NCBI GenBank assembly: GCA_023411035.1
Contig: JAEYPE010000037.1
Span: 12,478 to 76,477 of the forward strand
Direction: 5' to 3'
From: Pseudomonadota bacterium
GTDB taxonomy: Bacteria > Pseudomonadota > Alphaproteobacteria > Azospirillales > Azospirillaceae
DNA: 64,000 nt
Of the stretch, positions 25,652 through 34,657 are shown piece by piece. Position 1 is the stretch's first letter, and each line of letters opens with the position of its first letter. A program made the translations under genes and the position numbers. The notes under the pieces are model-generated. The model worked only from the letters and a program-made list of their open reading frames with translations. It did no database searches and was not told the origin of the DNA.

Positions 25652-26554
25652 ATGACAGATTCGCAGAACACCACGTCTCAAGCCGACCTCACCCTTCCCG
25701 GCCCCAACGTTCCGACGGGGTGGCTGGCGGAGCGCCTGCACCAGCCGGGCCTGCGCGTTCTCGACGCCTCCTGGTTCATGCCCGGCACCGACCGCGACCC
25801 GCGCGCCGAGTTCCTGGAGCGGCATATCCCCGGCGCGGTCCGCATCGACATCGACGACGTGGCGCAGCCCGACACCCACCCGCTGCCGCACATGGTTCCG
25901 GACGAGGCGACCTTCGCCGCCAAGGTGGGGGCGCTCGGCGTCGGCAGCGGCGACACGGTGGTCGTCTATGACAGCGCCGGCATGGCCACCGCCGCCGCAC
26001 GCGTCTGGTGGATGTTCCGCCTGTTCGGGCACCAGCGCGTCGCCGTGCTGGACGGCGGTCTTCCGAAATGGCTGGCGGAGGGGCTGCCCCTCGAATCCGG
26101 TCCGGCCAATCCGGCCCCGGCGGCGTTTTCGGCGGCGCTGCAACCCGGCCTGCTGCGCCGCGCCGACGATGTGCTCGCCAACATCGACTCGCGGGCGGAT
26201 CAGGTGGTGGACGCCCGCGCCGCCAACCGGTACGAGGGCGCCGTCACCGAACCCTGGCCGGGCCGCCGCAGCGGACGCATTCCCGGCAGCCTCAACCTTC
26301 CCTTCACGGAACTGGTCGACGCGGAGAGCAAGACCCTGCTGCCGCCCGAGACCATCGCGGAACGGGCGAAGGGCGCCGGCATTGACCTGGAGCGTCCCAT
26401 CGTCGCCTCCTGCGGCAGCGGCGTGACCGCCTGCGTCATCGCCCTGGGACTGGCCGCCGCCGGGAAGGAGGACGTGGCCGTCTATGACGGGTCCTGGGCG
26501 GAATGGGGGCTGCGCGCCGACCTGCCGCTGGAAACCGGGCCGGTGGCCCGGTGA
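25652..26554 (+). CDS. sseA: 3-Mercaptopyruvate sulfurtransferase
   Basis: Transfers sulfur from 3-mercaptopyruvate to thiols or cyanide. The 300-residue protein has two rhodanese domains; the second holds the active-site loop VASCGSGVTACVIA, with the CG[S/T]GVT signature that marks mercaptopyruvate specificity. The first domain has HIPGAVRIDIDDV and VVVYDSAGMA. An N-terminal extension of 15 polar residues is not a signal peptide. It is 15 bp downstream of alaX and overlaps the next GNAT gene by 4 bp. Confidence 0.94.
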   Translation: MTDSQNTTSQADLTLPGPNVPTGWLAERLHQPGLRVLDASWFMPGTDRDPRAEFLERHIPGAVRIDIDDVAQPDTHPLPHMVPDEATFAAKVGALGVGSGDTVVVYDSAGMATAAARVWWMFRLFGHQRVAVLDGGLPKWLAEGLPLESGPANPAPAAFSAALQPGLLRRADDVLANIDSRADQVVDARAANRYEGAVTEPWPGRRSGRIPGSLNLPFTELVDAESKTLLPPETIAERAKGAGIDLERPIVASCGSGVTACVIALGLAAAGKEDVAVYDGSWAEWGLRADLPLETGPVAR

Positions 26555-26988
26555 GCCAATCACTGCTGAGCATCCGCAACTACGAGCCGGCGGACCGGGG
26601 CGACGTGGTGGCGCTGTGGACCGCCTGCAACCTTGTGGTGCCGTGGAACGACCCGGTGGCCGACATCGCGCTCGCGGTGTCGAAGCCGAACGCCACGATC
26701 CTGATCGGCGGCGAGGGGGGCCGGACCGTCGCGTCCGTCATGGTGGGGCATGACGGGCACCGGGGCTGGTTCTATTATCTGGCGGTCGATCCCGCCTGCC
26801 GCGGGCGCGGCCATGGCCGGGCGATGATCGCGGCGGCGGAAGGCTGGCTGGTGGAGGCAGGTATGCCCAAGGCGCAACTCATGGTACGCGCGACGAACCA
26901 CGCCGTGGTGGCGTTCTATGAGCGGCTGGGCTATGCCACCGGTCCCGTTACCGTGATGCAGAAATGGCTGAAGACCGATTCTCCCTGA
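26551..26988 (+). CDS. GNAT acetyltransferase, YpeA family
   Basis: A 145-residue GNAT fold. The acetyl-CoA binding loop is DPACRGRGHGRAMI and the C-terminal motif is AVVAFYERLGYATG. Features of YpeA (IRNYEPADRGDVVALW, NDPVADIALAV) are clear. The start is GTG at 26551, overlapping the sseA stop (GTGA). The substrate is unknown. Confidence 0.9.
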   Translation: MSQSLLSIRNYEPADRGDVVALWTACNLVVPWNDPVADIALAVSKPNATILIGGEGGRTVASVMVGHDGHRGWFYYLAVDPACRGRGHGRAMIAAAEGWLVEAGMPKAQLMVRATNHAVVAFYERLGYATGPVTVMQKWLKTDSP

Positions 26989-27605
26989 CGCCGCCCCTCC
27001 GGTCGTCCCTGTCGTCATCCCAGATCGCGGCGCCGGTGCCGCCCGGCTGCCTGTCCGTCATCGTCACCTATCTGGAGATGAAGGCCCCGCCGCCCCATGC
27101 GCCGCTGCCCCGTCCGGCGGGTGACGTGGCGCTGGTGCGGGCCAACCCGCCGACCGCCTCCTTCTACCGCTATCTCTACGATACGGTGGGCGAGCCCTGG
27201 CTGTGGCACGAGCGGCGGCGCATGCCGATGCCGGAACTGGGCCGCATCGTCACCGACCCGCGGGTCGAGGTCTGGGTCCTCTACGTGCACGGCACGCCCG
27301 CCGGTTATGCCGAGATCGACCGGCGGGACGCGGACACCGATCTGGCCTATTTTGGGCTGATTCCGGATTTCATCGGGCTGGGGCTCGGCCCCTGGCTGCT
27401 CGACACGGCGATCCGGCTGGCCTGGCAGGGCGGGACGTCGCGCCTTCTGGTCAACACCTGCACCTTCGATCATCCGAAGGCGTTGCCGCTCTACCAGTCG
27501 ATGGGCTTCGTGCCCTACCGGCATGTGACCCGCGAAATCCGCGACCCCCGCGTCCAGGGATGGCTGCCGCGCACGTCGGCACCGCACATTCCGATCATCG
27601 AGTGA
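26964..27605 (+). CDS. GNAT-family N-acetyltransferase
   Basis: A 213-residue protein with a GNAT core in the C-terminal two thirds (VYVLYVHGTPAGY-like strand, FIGLGLGPWLLDTAI pyrophosphate loop, HPKALPLYQSMGFVPY). The N-terminal 35 residues are poorly conserved, so translation may start further in. As drawn it overlaps the preceding GNAT gene by 25 bp. The substrate is unknown. Confidence 0.82.
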   Translation: MAEDRFSLTPPLRSSLSSSQIAAPVPPGCLSVIVTYLEMKAPPPHAPLPRPAGDVALVRANPPTASFYRYLYDTVGEPWLWHERRRMPMPELGRIVTDPRVEVWVLYVHGTPAGYAEIDRRDADTDLAYFGLIPDFIGLGLGPWLLDTAIRLAWQGGTSRLLVNTCTFDHPKALPLYQSMGFVPYRHVTREIRDPRVQGWLPRTSAPHIPIIE

Positions 27606-27636
27606 TCGCCCCAACGGCTGCCCGGATTCCAACGCC

Positions 27637-28581
27637 ATGGTAAAGGGCATCCTTTTCGCGTTCCTGGCCTTCGCCTTCTTCGCCTGGGGCGATGCGCTGG
27701 TGAAGGCGATCGGGCATGGGCTGGACCCGTTCGAGGTCACCTTCTTCGCCTACATCCTGCCGCTGCTGCTCTCCCCCGTCTTCATGACGAAGGGCGATCG
27801 GGTCGGCGACCTGCTGCGCTGGAACCGGCCCTGGCTGATGACGGTGCGGCTGGTCTTCGTGGCGGCCTCCACCCCGCTCAGCGTCATGTCGTTCCGAAGC
27901 CTTCCCTTCGCGGAAGCCTTCGCGATGATCTTCCTGATGCCCAGCCTGGTGACGCTGCTGTCCATCCTGGTTCTGAAGGAGCCGGTGCGCTGGCGCCGCC
28001 GGCTGGCCATCGTGGCGGCGTTCATCGGCGTGCTGATCGTCGCCCGCCCCGGCTTCCGCGAACTGCTGCCCGGCCATTTCGCGGCGCTGGGCTGCGCCTT
28101 CAGCTCCGCCGTGGTCGTCATCACCGGACGGATGATCGGGCACACGGAGAAGCGATTCACCCTGATCGGGACGGTCTTCCTGTCCACCGCCGTCGCGTCC
28201 GGCCTTCTGATGATCCCCGGCTTCGCATGGCCGACGCGGGATCAGTGGATTCTGACGGTGGGTTTCGCGACGACGACCTTCGCCGCGCAGGCCCTGTTCA
28301 CCCTGGCCGCCGCCTACGCCCCGGCGGACCGGGTGGGAGCGGCCCAATACAGCCAGATGCTGTGGGCGCTGCTCATCGGGGCGGTCTTCTTCGACGAGTG
28401 GCCGGACCTGCTCTCCCTGCTCGGCATCGTCATCCTGGTCGGGTCGGGCCTGTTCATCTTCGCCCGCGAGCACACCCACCACCCGGACCCGATGCCCGAG
28501 CCGCCGGAGGACGAGGTCAGCTCAGAATCTCGCTCAGCGCCGCAACCAGAGCCCGGTTTTCATCCTCCAGCCCAACAGTGA
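27637..28581 (+). CDS. EamA/DMT-family transporter
   Basis: A 314-residue inner-membrane protein with about ten hydrophobic segments in two EamA repeats (FAFLAFAFFAWGDALVKAI; later LGCAFSSAVVVITGRMIG). The family exports amino acids, nucleotides or other metabolites. The C-terminal 40 residues are hydrophilic and His/Pro/Glu-rich. Its 3' end overlaps the convergent hisC gene by 65 bp, and the overlap encodes the hydrophilic tail. Confidence 0.88.
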   Translation: MVKGILFAFLAFAFFAWGDALVKAIGHGLDPFEVTFFAYILPLLLSPVFMTKGDRVGDLLRWNRPWLMTVRLVFVAASTPLSVMSFRSLPFAEAFAMIFLMPSLVTLLSILVLKEPVRWRRRLAIVAAFIGVLIVARPGFRELLPGHFAALGCAFSSAVVVITGRMIGHTEKRFTLIGTVFLSTAVASGLLMIPGFAWPTRDQWILTVGFATTTFAAQALFTLAAAYAPADRVGAAQYSQMLWALLIGAVFFDEWPDLLSLLGIVILVGSGLFIFAREHTHHPDPMPEPPEDEVSSESRSAPQPEPGFHPPAQQ

Positions 28582-29602
28582 TGCGCAGGCAGTCGGTCAG
28601 GCCGTAATCCTGCACCGGCTTCACCAGGATGCCGCGGCGCGCCAGATGATCCAACACCGCCTGCACCCCCAGCGACGGGTCGGTCGGGATGCGTGCCAGG
28701 ACGAAGTTGCAGACGCTGGGATAGACGCGGACGCCAAGCAGTTCCAACTCGTGGCCCAGCCAGGGCAGCCACGCGCTGTTGTGGGCGAAGGTCGCCTCCT
28801 CATGCTCGATGTCTTCGATGGCGGCCTCCGCAGCGGCCTGGGCGGCGATGCCGACGTTGAAGGGACCGCGTGTCTGGTTGACCGCCTCGATCACGCCCGC
28901 CGGGCCATAAGCCCACCCCACGCGCAGCCCCGCCAGCCCGTGCAGCTTGGAGAAGGTGCGCACCATCAGCACGTTGTCGGAGGTTTCGACGATCTCCGTA
29001 CCGTCGCTGTAATTGTCGCGGCGGCAATAGTCGGCATAGGCGGAATCCAGAACCAGCAGCGTGTGCGGCGGCAGGCCGGAGCGCAGCCGGTGGACCAGTT
29101 CGGACGGGATGTAGGTGCCGGTGGGGTTGTTCGGGTTGGCGAGGAAGCAGATCTTCGTCTTCTCGTTGGCCCGGTCGATCATGGCCTCCACATCCACGAC
29201 CAGATCACGTTCCGCGGCGATGACCGGCGCCGCTCCCGCCGCGCGGATGGCCTTCATGAAACCGCGGTAGCCATGCTCGTGGCACAGCACCTCGTCCCCC
29301 GGCCCGGCGAAGGCCTGGGTGACGAGATGGATCATTTCGTCGGAACCGCTGGAGCAGGTGATGTGGTTGGCATCCAGGTCGTAGCGGCGCGCGATGGCGT
29401 GGCGCAACCGGTCCTGCGACCAGTCGGGATAGCGGTGGATCTGCCCCGCCATGTGGCGGTAGGCGGTGAGCGCCTTTCGCCCCGGCCCCAGCGGATTGAC
29501 CGTCAGCGACAGATCGACCCAGGCGCCGCCGTCCTCGGCTGGGCGGGCGGGCCGATAGGGCTTGATCTGAGCGATACCGGGACGGGGGCTCAGCGACTCC
29601 AT
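28517..29602 (-). CDS. hisC: Histidinol-phosphate aminotransferase-type PLP enzyme
   Basis: Fold-type I aminotransferase, most like HisC (histidine synthesis), which also often uses aromatic amino acids. The 361-residue protein shows NPNNPTGTYI, DSAYADYCR and the PLP lysine in TFSKLHGLAGLRVGW. The ATG at 29602 has GGAG 9 nt upstream; longer frames lack a site. No other his genes are near, so it may serve as an aromatic aminotransferase instead. Confidence 0.88.
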   Translation of the reverse strand: MESLSPRPGIAQIKPYRPARPAEDGGAWVDLSLTVNPLGPGRKALTAYRHMAGQIHRYPDWSQDRLRHAIARRYDLDANHITCSSGSDEMIHLVTQAFAGPGDEVLCHEHGYRGFMKAIRAAGAAPVIAAERDLVVDVEAMIDRANEKTKICFLANPNNPTGTYIPSELVHRLRSGLPPHTLLVLDSAYADYCRRDNYSDGTEIVETSDNVLMVRTFSKLHGLAGLRVGWAYGPAGVIEAVNQTRGPFNVGIAAQAAAEAAIEDIEHEEATFAHNSAWLPWLGHELELLGVRVYPSVCNFVLARIPTDPSLGVQAVLDHLARRGILVKPVQDYGLTDCLRITVGLEDENRALVAALSEILS

Positions 29603-29815
29603 GAGGCGGGCTCCGTTGTGCATGGCGGAAACAGCACGAACGGACTGCATTGAACCTGAAACCGGAACGACCTGCCAGCGTTCCTTGCCGGTCGCACTGG
29701 CTTACCGCGCCGGAACAGGCCGTTCCGGTGCGGCCGGCGCCTATCATACCCAGGAGCCGAGGGCGCCGCCGCGCACCCACAAGTTCAAGCCGCCTGACGA
29801 GCGTTCGGTTTCTTT

Positions 29816-30472
29816 CTAGACCATGATGCCGGCGGTGCTGGTCCGCTGGCCGATCCCATAGGCAGACGCATAAGCCGCCGTGCCGCGCGCCGCCAGCGCC
29901 GGCGCGGCGGTGTCGCTTTCCATTCCACCACCCTCCCCATCGGATGAACCACCGGTCCGCGAGCCCTGTCCCGAGCCCTTCCGCTGCAGTTCCCGCTGCG
30001 CCTGCATCTTGGTGGCGTCGGCCTGCTGGGCGACGCGGAGGTCCTGGGCGGACGGGTCGGACGGGGCCAGCGCCGCCGCCTTGACCATGTCCATCTTGCG
30101 CAGGGTGGCTTCGGGATCGTTTTCCGCGCTGACGTCCACCTGCACTTCGCCGGCGGTCGCGTAGTTCTTGCCGTCCGGCCCGCGGGTGAAGGTGAAGGAG
30201 GCGCCGCCCGCATGGGGACCGCCCGCCGCCTGATGCGCTGCCTCGTGCTGGCGGACGCTGGCGTCGATGCGCTTGAGTTCCTGGACCTGCCGCTGCTGAT
30301 CCTCGGTCAGCTTGCCGGGCAGGCCGGCGGAGGACTGGCCCGTGCCCTTCTGATCGTTGGATTGGGCCTGTTCGGTGGACTGAGTGCCGTCCTGGTTCCG
30401 TTCGCGCGCCCGCAGGCCGGTCCGCAGAGACGGCAGCCCATAAACGCCACTGGAAGATACGCCCGCAACCAT
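29816..30472 (-). CDS. SprA-related putative metalloprotease (HEAAH)
   Basis: A 218-residue protein of the putative metalloprotease/SprA-related family. The core holds RIDASVRQHEAAHQAAGG with the HExxH zinc motif as HEAAH, followed by ASFTFTRGPDGKNYATAGEV. Both flanks are low-complexity Gln/Ser/Gly-rich. The ATG at 30472 has AGGAG about 10 nt upstream. It is divergent from the multi-SLBB export gene with 169 bp between. No signal peptide is visible. Confidence 0.85.
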   Translation of the reverse strand: MVAGVSSSGVYGLPSLRTGLRARERNQDGTQSTEQAQSNDQKGTGQSSAGLPGKLTEDQQRQVQELKRIDASVRQHEAAHQAAGGPHAGGASFTFTRGPDGKNYATAGEVQVDVSAENDPEATLRKMDMVKAAALAPSDPSAQDLRVAQQADATKMQAQRELQRKGSGQGSRTGGSSDGEGGGMESDTAAPALAARGTAAYASAYGIGQRTSTAGIMV

Positions 30473-30641
30473 GGCCCGCGGCTCCTGCGCGCTCCACGCG
30501 ATGGCCTTCAGTCTACACGCACCTTGATGGCGCGGCAACGCGGCTTGACCGTTGCCTTTTCCGAAGATTACACGCAGTAGTATTCGCAATATCCGATTTT
30601 GTGTATCCGACAGACGCCATGGAGCGAGGATTCCACCATAT

Positions 30642-33600
30642 ATGATTGGCGCCTGGTGCCGAATTCTCGCCCAGTTGATGCCTTTGGCGGCGCTGATGCT
30701 GTGGGCGTTCGCCGTGTCGGCTACGGAACCGGCGCGCACGGCGCCGCTCGCCCGCAATCCGGCGAAGCCTCCACAGGCAGCCCCAATCCGGTCCACCCTG
30801 CTTCAAGCGACCGCCACTCTTCCCTCCTCCGGTCCGGACTCCCTGTCCCCGGTGGAGGTCGCCTACAGCGAGCGGGCGGGCACGGTCCTTCGCCAGTTCG
30901 GCTATGAGCAGTTCGGCCAGGAACCGGGTCGGCGCGACGGTTCGGGCGGCGTGCAGGCGGATTATACGCTCGGTCCGGGTGACGAGCTTCTGGTGACCCT
31001 GCGTGGCCAGAAATCCTCCAGCAAGCGTTACACCATCGACGGAGCAGGGCTGCTGACCGCCGAAGACGTGCGGCCCGTCGTAGCTCAGGGGCTGACACTG
31101 GCGGAACTGCGCGCCCAGCTTGCCGACGCCGTGACGGCTTCCTTCCCCGACACCGACGTGTATGTCTCGGTGACCGAGGTCCGGCGCATCCACATTCTGG
31201 TGACCGGCGCCGTGGCACGACCGGGCCGGCAGGAGGTCGGGGCCTTCGCCACGCTCATCGACGCGCTGACCGCGGCGGGAGGCGTCACCCGCAGCGGGTC
31301 GCTGCGCCGCATCCGCCTGTTTCATTCGAGCATCGCGGGAAGCGCCGCCCCCGCCGGGCTGCCCATCGACCTGTACGATCTCTTCATGACCGGAGACGGC
31401 ACGAACGCGGGCATCCGGCTGCGCGACGGCGACCGCATCTTCGTGCCGCCGCTCGGCCCTACCGTGGCTTTGGCCGGTCCGGTGAAGCGCCCCGGCATCT
31501 ATGAACTTCCCCCCGGCCAGGACCACCTGCCGGTCGCCGCAGCGAAGGAACTGGCCGGCGGCCTTCTGAGGCCCGGCGCGCATCGGATGCTCCGCTACGC
31601 CATCGGTCCGAACGGCGAGGAACGGGCGGAGGAACTGGCCGACACGGACAGCGCCCGCTTGGGCGACGGCGATTTCCTGTTGCTTGCACCTCGGCGGGAG
31701 GATCGGCGCGGCGACCTGCGGCTGGACGGCCATGTCCTGCGTCCCGGCCCGCGGGCGTTGGAGCGGACCCCGGCCATCAATGCGCTGGTTTCGGCGGCGG
31801 ATCTGGGGCCGGCGCCCTATCTGCCCTTCGCGGTGCTCGCCTCCACCGATCCGGGCAGCCGCGCGCGGGTGCTTCAGCCGGTCGATCTGGGGGCCGTTCT
31901 GAAAGGCCGCGACCGCCGCACCCTGGCCGACGGCGACGTTCTTTATGTGCTGGGCGCGGAGGATGTGGACTTCCTGACCTCCGAAACCGTGCTGGAGCTG
32001 TTGCGCGGCGCCCGCGAGCCCGCCCCGGACGCCTGCCCCGGTCTGGTGGTCCTGGCCCGTGCACTGACGGCGCGGCCGGACGGCCCGCTCGCCAAAGGCC
32101 CCCAGGCGCGGGCAGCGGCGGGGTTGACCGGCGGGCGCACGCCCTGCCCGCCCCTGTTCGAAGCGGTCCCCGACCTTCTCGTCTTCGCGCTGGAGCATTC
32201 CACCCTGCTGATGGGCGGCGTGCCCCGCCCCGGCTTCTATCCCTCCGCCGGGCTGGGAAGCGCTGCGGATCTGGCCCTTGCCGCTGGCGGACCGGAGTCC
32301 GGCCCCTACGACATGCCGTCCTATGGGGGCGCCTCGCAGCGCCGTACGGCGGGACCGGGGACCATCCTGGAGCCGGACGAACCCGCCTATGAGCTGGCTG
32401 GCCATGTCCGCAGGCCCGGCGTCCGTCCCCTGGCGGGAGGCGCCACGCTGCGCGACGCCGTGACCGGCGGCGATGCGCTGAAGCGGGACGTCTATCCTCT
32501 GCTGGGCGTCATCGAGCGTTTCGACCGCCGCACCCTGACCCGCCGCCTGCTCCCCTTCTCCCCGCAGGAGGTGGCCTCCGGACAGGCCAACCGCGCGCTG
32601 GCCGACGGCGACCGTGTGCGCCTGCTCTCCGCCGCGGAGGTCCGTTCGCTGACCGCTCCCCTGGACAGGGAGGGTAAGCCCGAATCGCCGCCACCTGATA
32701 CCGAACCTCCGATTCCCGCCGACGTGGCGGCGCTGGTGCGGGAACGCGGCGTGCAGGTGCGGGGCGCCGTCCGCACCCCCGGCGCCTATCCCGTGGCGGA
32801 GGCGGCGACCGCCGAGGCGCTGCTGGCCGCAGCGGGCGGCCCGACCGCCACCGCCGATCTCGCCAGCCTGGAGGTCACCACCGCCGCCGGCCACCGCCGC
32901 CGCCTGGACCTTCGCGACGGCGCGTCCGCCAGGATGGCGCTGCATCCGGGCGACAGTCTGCGCATCAACCCCGCACCACAGGTCCTGGAGGCGCGGGCGG
33001 TCACCATTTCCGGCGCGGTGCGCCGCCCCGGCGCCTACGACGTGGCGCGCGGCGAGACGCTGTCCTCGCTGATCGACCGGGCCGGCGGTCTGACGGAGGA
33101 GGCCTATCCCGCCGGAACCAGCTTTCTCCGCGAAAGCGAGCGGAAGCGCGAGCGCGCCTGGTTCGATCAGCAGGCCCGCGACCTGGAACGTTGGATGGTG
33201 CAGGAGGTCGAAAAGGGCGAGGCCGCGCGGTCGGACGTGGTCGGGCTGGCCCGGCAGCTCGCGACCCAACTGCGCGGAATGGAACCGCTCGGCCGCATCG
33301 TGGTGGAGGCCGACCCCCTCGTGCTGCGCCAGCGGCCCGAACTGGACGTGCTGCTGGAGCCCGACGACCGGATCATGATCCCGAAGCGCCCCCTGACCGT
33401 CACCGTGACCGGCGAGGTGTTCCACCCCACCGCCGCCCAGTTCGTCAGCGGCAAGACCGCCGAAGCCTATCTGCGGGAGGCCGGAGGGGCGAGCCGCAAC
33501 GCCGACACCGCCCGCATTTTCCTGGTCCTGCCGGACGGACGAGCGCAGCCGCTGTCCCTGTCCTCGTGGAACCACACGGTCGCGGCGATCCCGCCCGGTT

Positions 33601-33722
33601 CCTCCATTGTGGTGCCGCGCGATCCGAAGCCCTTCGATCTGATGGAGTTTTCCAAGAACATCGGCACCATCCTCGGCCAGCTCGCGATCTCGGCGGCGGC
33701 CATCGCGGTGATCTCCGAATGA
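30642..33722 (+). CDS. Large multi-SLBB polysaccharide export protein
   Basis: A 1026-residue exported protein. A hydrophobic N-terminal segment (LAQLMPLAALMLWAFAV) without a lipobox cysteine is followed by a Wza-type polysaccharide export domain near residue 105 (ADYTLGPGDELLVTL). Then come about eight SLBB-like units marked by G-x-V-x-R-P-G (starting near residues 186, 277, 360, 518, 585, 705, 788, 923). A helical stretch lies near 826-870, and a C-terminal hydrophobic segment (LGQLAISAAAIAVI) closes the protein. Wza itself is about 380 residues. It overlaps the next glycosyltransferase by 4 bp (ATGA). Confidence 0.9.
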   Translation: MIGAWCRILAQLMPLAALMLWAFAVSATEPARTAPLARNPAKPPQAAPIRSTLLQATATLPSSGPDSLSPVEVAYSERAGTVLRQFGYEQFGQEPGRRDGSGGVQADYTLGPGDELLVTLRGQKSSSKRYTIDGAGLLTAEDVRPVVAQGLTLAELRAQLADAVTASFPDTDVYVSVTEVRRIHILVTGAVARPGRQEVGAFATLIDALTAAGGVTRSGSLRRIRLFHSSIAGSAAPAGLPIDLYDLFMTGDGTNAGIRLRDGDRIFVPPLGPTVALAGPVKRPGIYELPPGQDHLPVAAAKELAGGLLRPGAHRMLRYAIGPNGEERAEELADTDSARLGDGDFLLLAPRREDRRGDLRLDGHVLRPGPRALERTPAINALVSAADLGPAPYLPFAVLASTDPGSRARVLQPVDLGAVLKGRDRRTLADGDVLYVLGAEDVDFLTSETVLELLRGAREPAPDACPGLVVLARALTARPDGPLAKGPQARAAAGLTGGRTPCPPLFEAVPDLLVFALEHSTLLMGGVPRPGFYPSAGLGSAADLALAAGGPESGPYDMPSYGGASQRRTAGPGTILEPDEPAYELAGHVRRPGVRPLAGGATLRDAVTGGDALKRDVYPLLGVIERFDRRTLTRRLLPFSPQEVASGQANRALADGDRVRLLSAAEVRSLTAPLDREGKPESPPPDTEPPIPADVAALVRERGVQVRGAVRTPGAYPVAEAATAEALLAAAGGPTATADLASLEVTTAAGHRRRLDLRDGASARMALHPGDSLRINPAPQVLEARAVTISGAVRRPGAYDVARGETLSSLIDRAGGLTEEAYPAGTSFLRESERKRERAWFDQQARDLERWMVQEVEKGEAARSDVVGLARQLATQLRGMEPLGRIVVEADPLVLRQRPELDVLLEPDDRIMIPKRPLTVTVTGEVFHPTAAQFVSGKTAEAYLREAGGASRNADTARIFLVLPDGRAQPLSLSSWNHTVAAIPPGSSIVVPRDPKPFDLMEFSKNIGTILGQLAISAAAIAVISE

Positions 33723-34537
33723 CGGACGCGACGGACGGGGTCCGGCTGGCCGTGATCACCGTGGTCCGCGACGACCTGCCCGGCCTGCGCGCCACCCGCG
33801 CCAGCCTGCGCGCCCAGACCGTGGCTGCCTACGACTGGTTCGTGGCGGACGGCGCTTCGATCGACGGGACCGCCGGTTGGCTGGCCCGTCACGGGGACGA
33901 GGCGGCGTGGTGGCGCTCCGCCCCCGACCGCGGCCTTTACGACGCCATGAACATCGCGCTGGACGCCGTCGCCGAACGGTCACCGTCTTGCAGCCACGTC
34001 CTGTTCCTCAATGCCGGCGACCGGCTGGCCGACGACCGGGTGCTGGAGCGGCTCCTGCCCGCCCTGGCCGAGCATCAGGAGTCCGGCCTGCTGTATGGGA
34101 ACGCGCTGGAGGAGCTTCCCGATGGGCGTCTGGTCATGAAGCGCGCAAGGTCGCATCGGCGCGCCGTGCTGGGCATGTTCACGCACCATCAGGCGATGGT
34201 CTACCGGCTGGCCGCCTTGCCCGGAATACGATTCGATCTGCGCCACGAACTCGCCGCGGACTATGCGTTTACGTTAACAGTGCTGGACAGAAGCGGCCAA
34301 GCGCAGTTTATACCACTTCCGGTGTGCATCTTCGCCGCCGGCGGACGGTCGCAGCAGTACCCCGCGCGAGGCCGGCGGGAACAGGCGCGCATCCGCCGCG
34401 AGCTGCTTGGGCTTGGTTGGCCGGCCAACGCAACATTATGGGGATTACAATGGCTTACCCTTACCCTGCGCCAGATGATTCCATGGCTGTATGCGAAATA
34501 TCGTTTCTCATCAAATGAACGATCATTTCTTTCGTAA
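33719..34537 (+). CDS. Glycosyltransferase family 2
   Basis: A 272-residue GT-A glycosyltransferase, cytoplasmic face. Motifs: AVITVVRDDLPGLRATRASL, DWFVADGASIDGTAGWL, RGLYDAMNIALD, and the DxD-like LFLNAGDRL. This WcaA-like group adds sugars to lipid-linked polysaccharide repeats. The ATG overlaps the stop of the multi-SLBB gene, so both are translationally coupled. Confidence 0.9.
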   Translation: MTDATDGVRLAVITVVRDDLPGLRATRASLRAQTVAAYDWFVADGASIDGTAGWLARHGDEAAWWRSAPDRGLYDAMNIALDAVAERSPSCSHVLFLNAGDRLADDRVLERLLPALAEHQESGLLYGNALEELPDGRLVMKRARSHRRAVLGMFTHHQAMVYRLAALPGIRFDLRHELAADYAFTLTVLDRSGQAQFIPLPVCIFAAGGRSQQYPARGRREQARIRRELLGLGWPANATLWGLQWLTLTLRQMIPWLYAKYRFSSNERSFLS

Positions 34538-34567
34538 ACTTTGACGGCTGAACCATGCATCTAGCTG

Positions 34568-34595
34568 TTGATGCGCACGAAAAGTTGCATAGAAT
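34568..34595 (+). promoter_or_regulatory. Candidate promoter of the PraR-like regulator
   Basis: TTGATG at 34568-34573, 16-bp spacer, TAGAAT at 34590-34595. The predicted start lies about 55 nt before the ATG in a locally AT-rich stretch. Confidence 0.45.
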
Positions 34596-34657
34596 TTACT
34601 TTCTGAACTAACCAATTTCCCTGGCGGTTCCTACCGCCTACATACTGAGGGTCTATA

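Noticed and set aside
30513..33575. Minus-strand open frame of about 1020 codons
   Set aside because: Antisense to the multi-SLBB gene, whose motifs are clear; the shadow has none.
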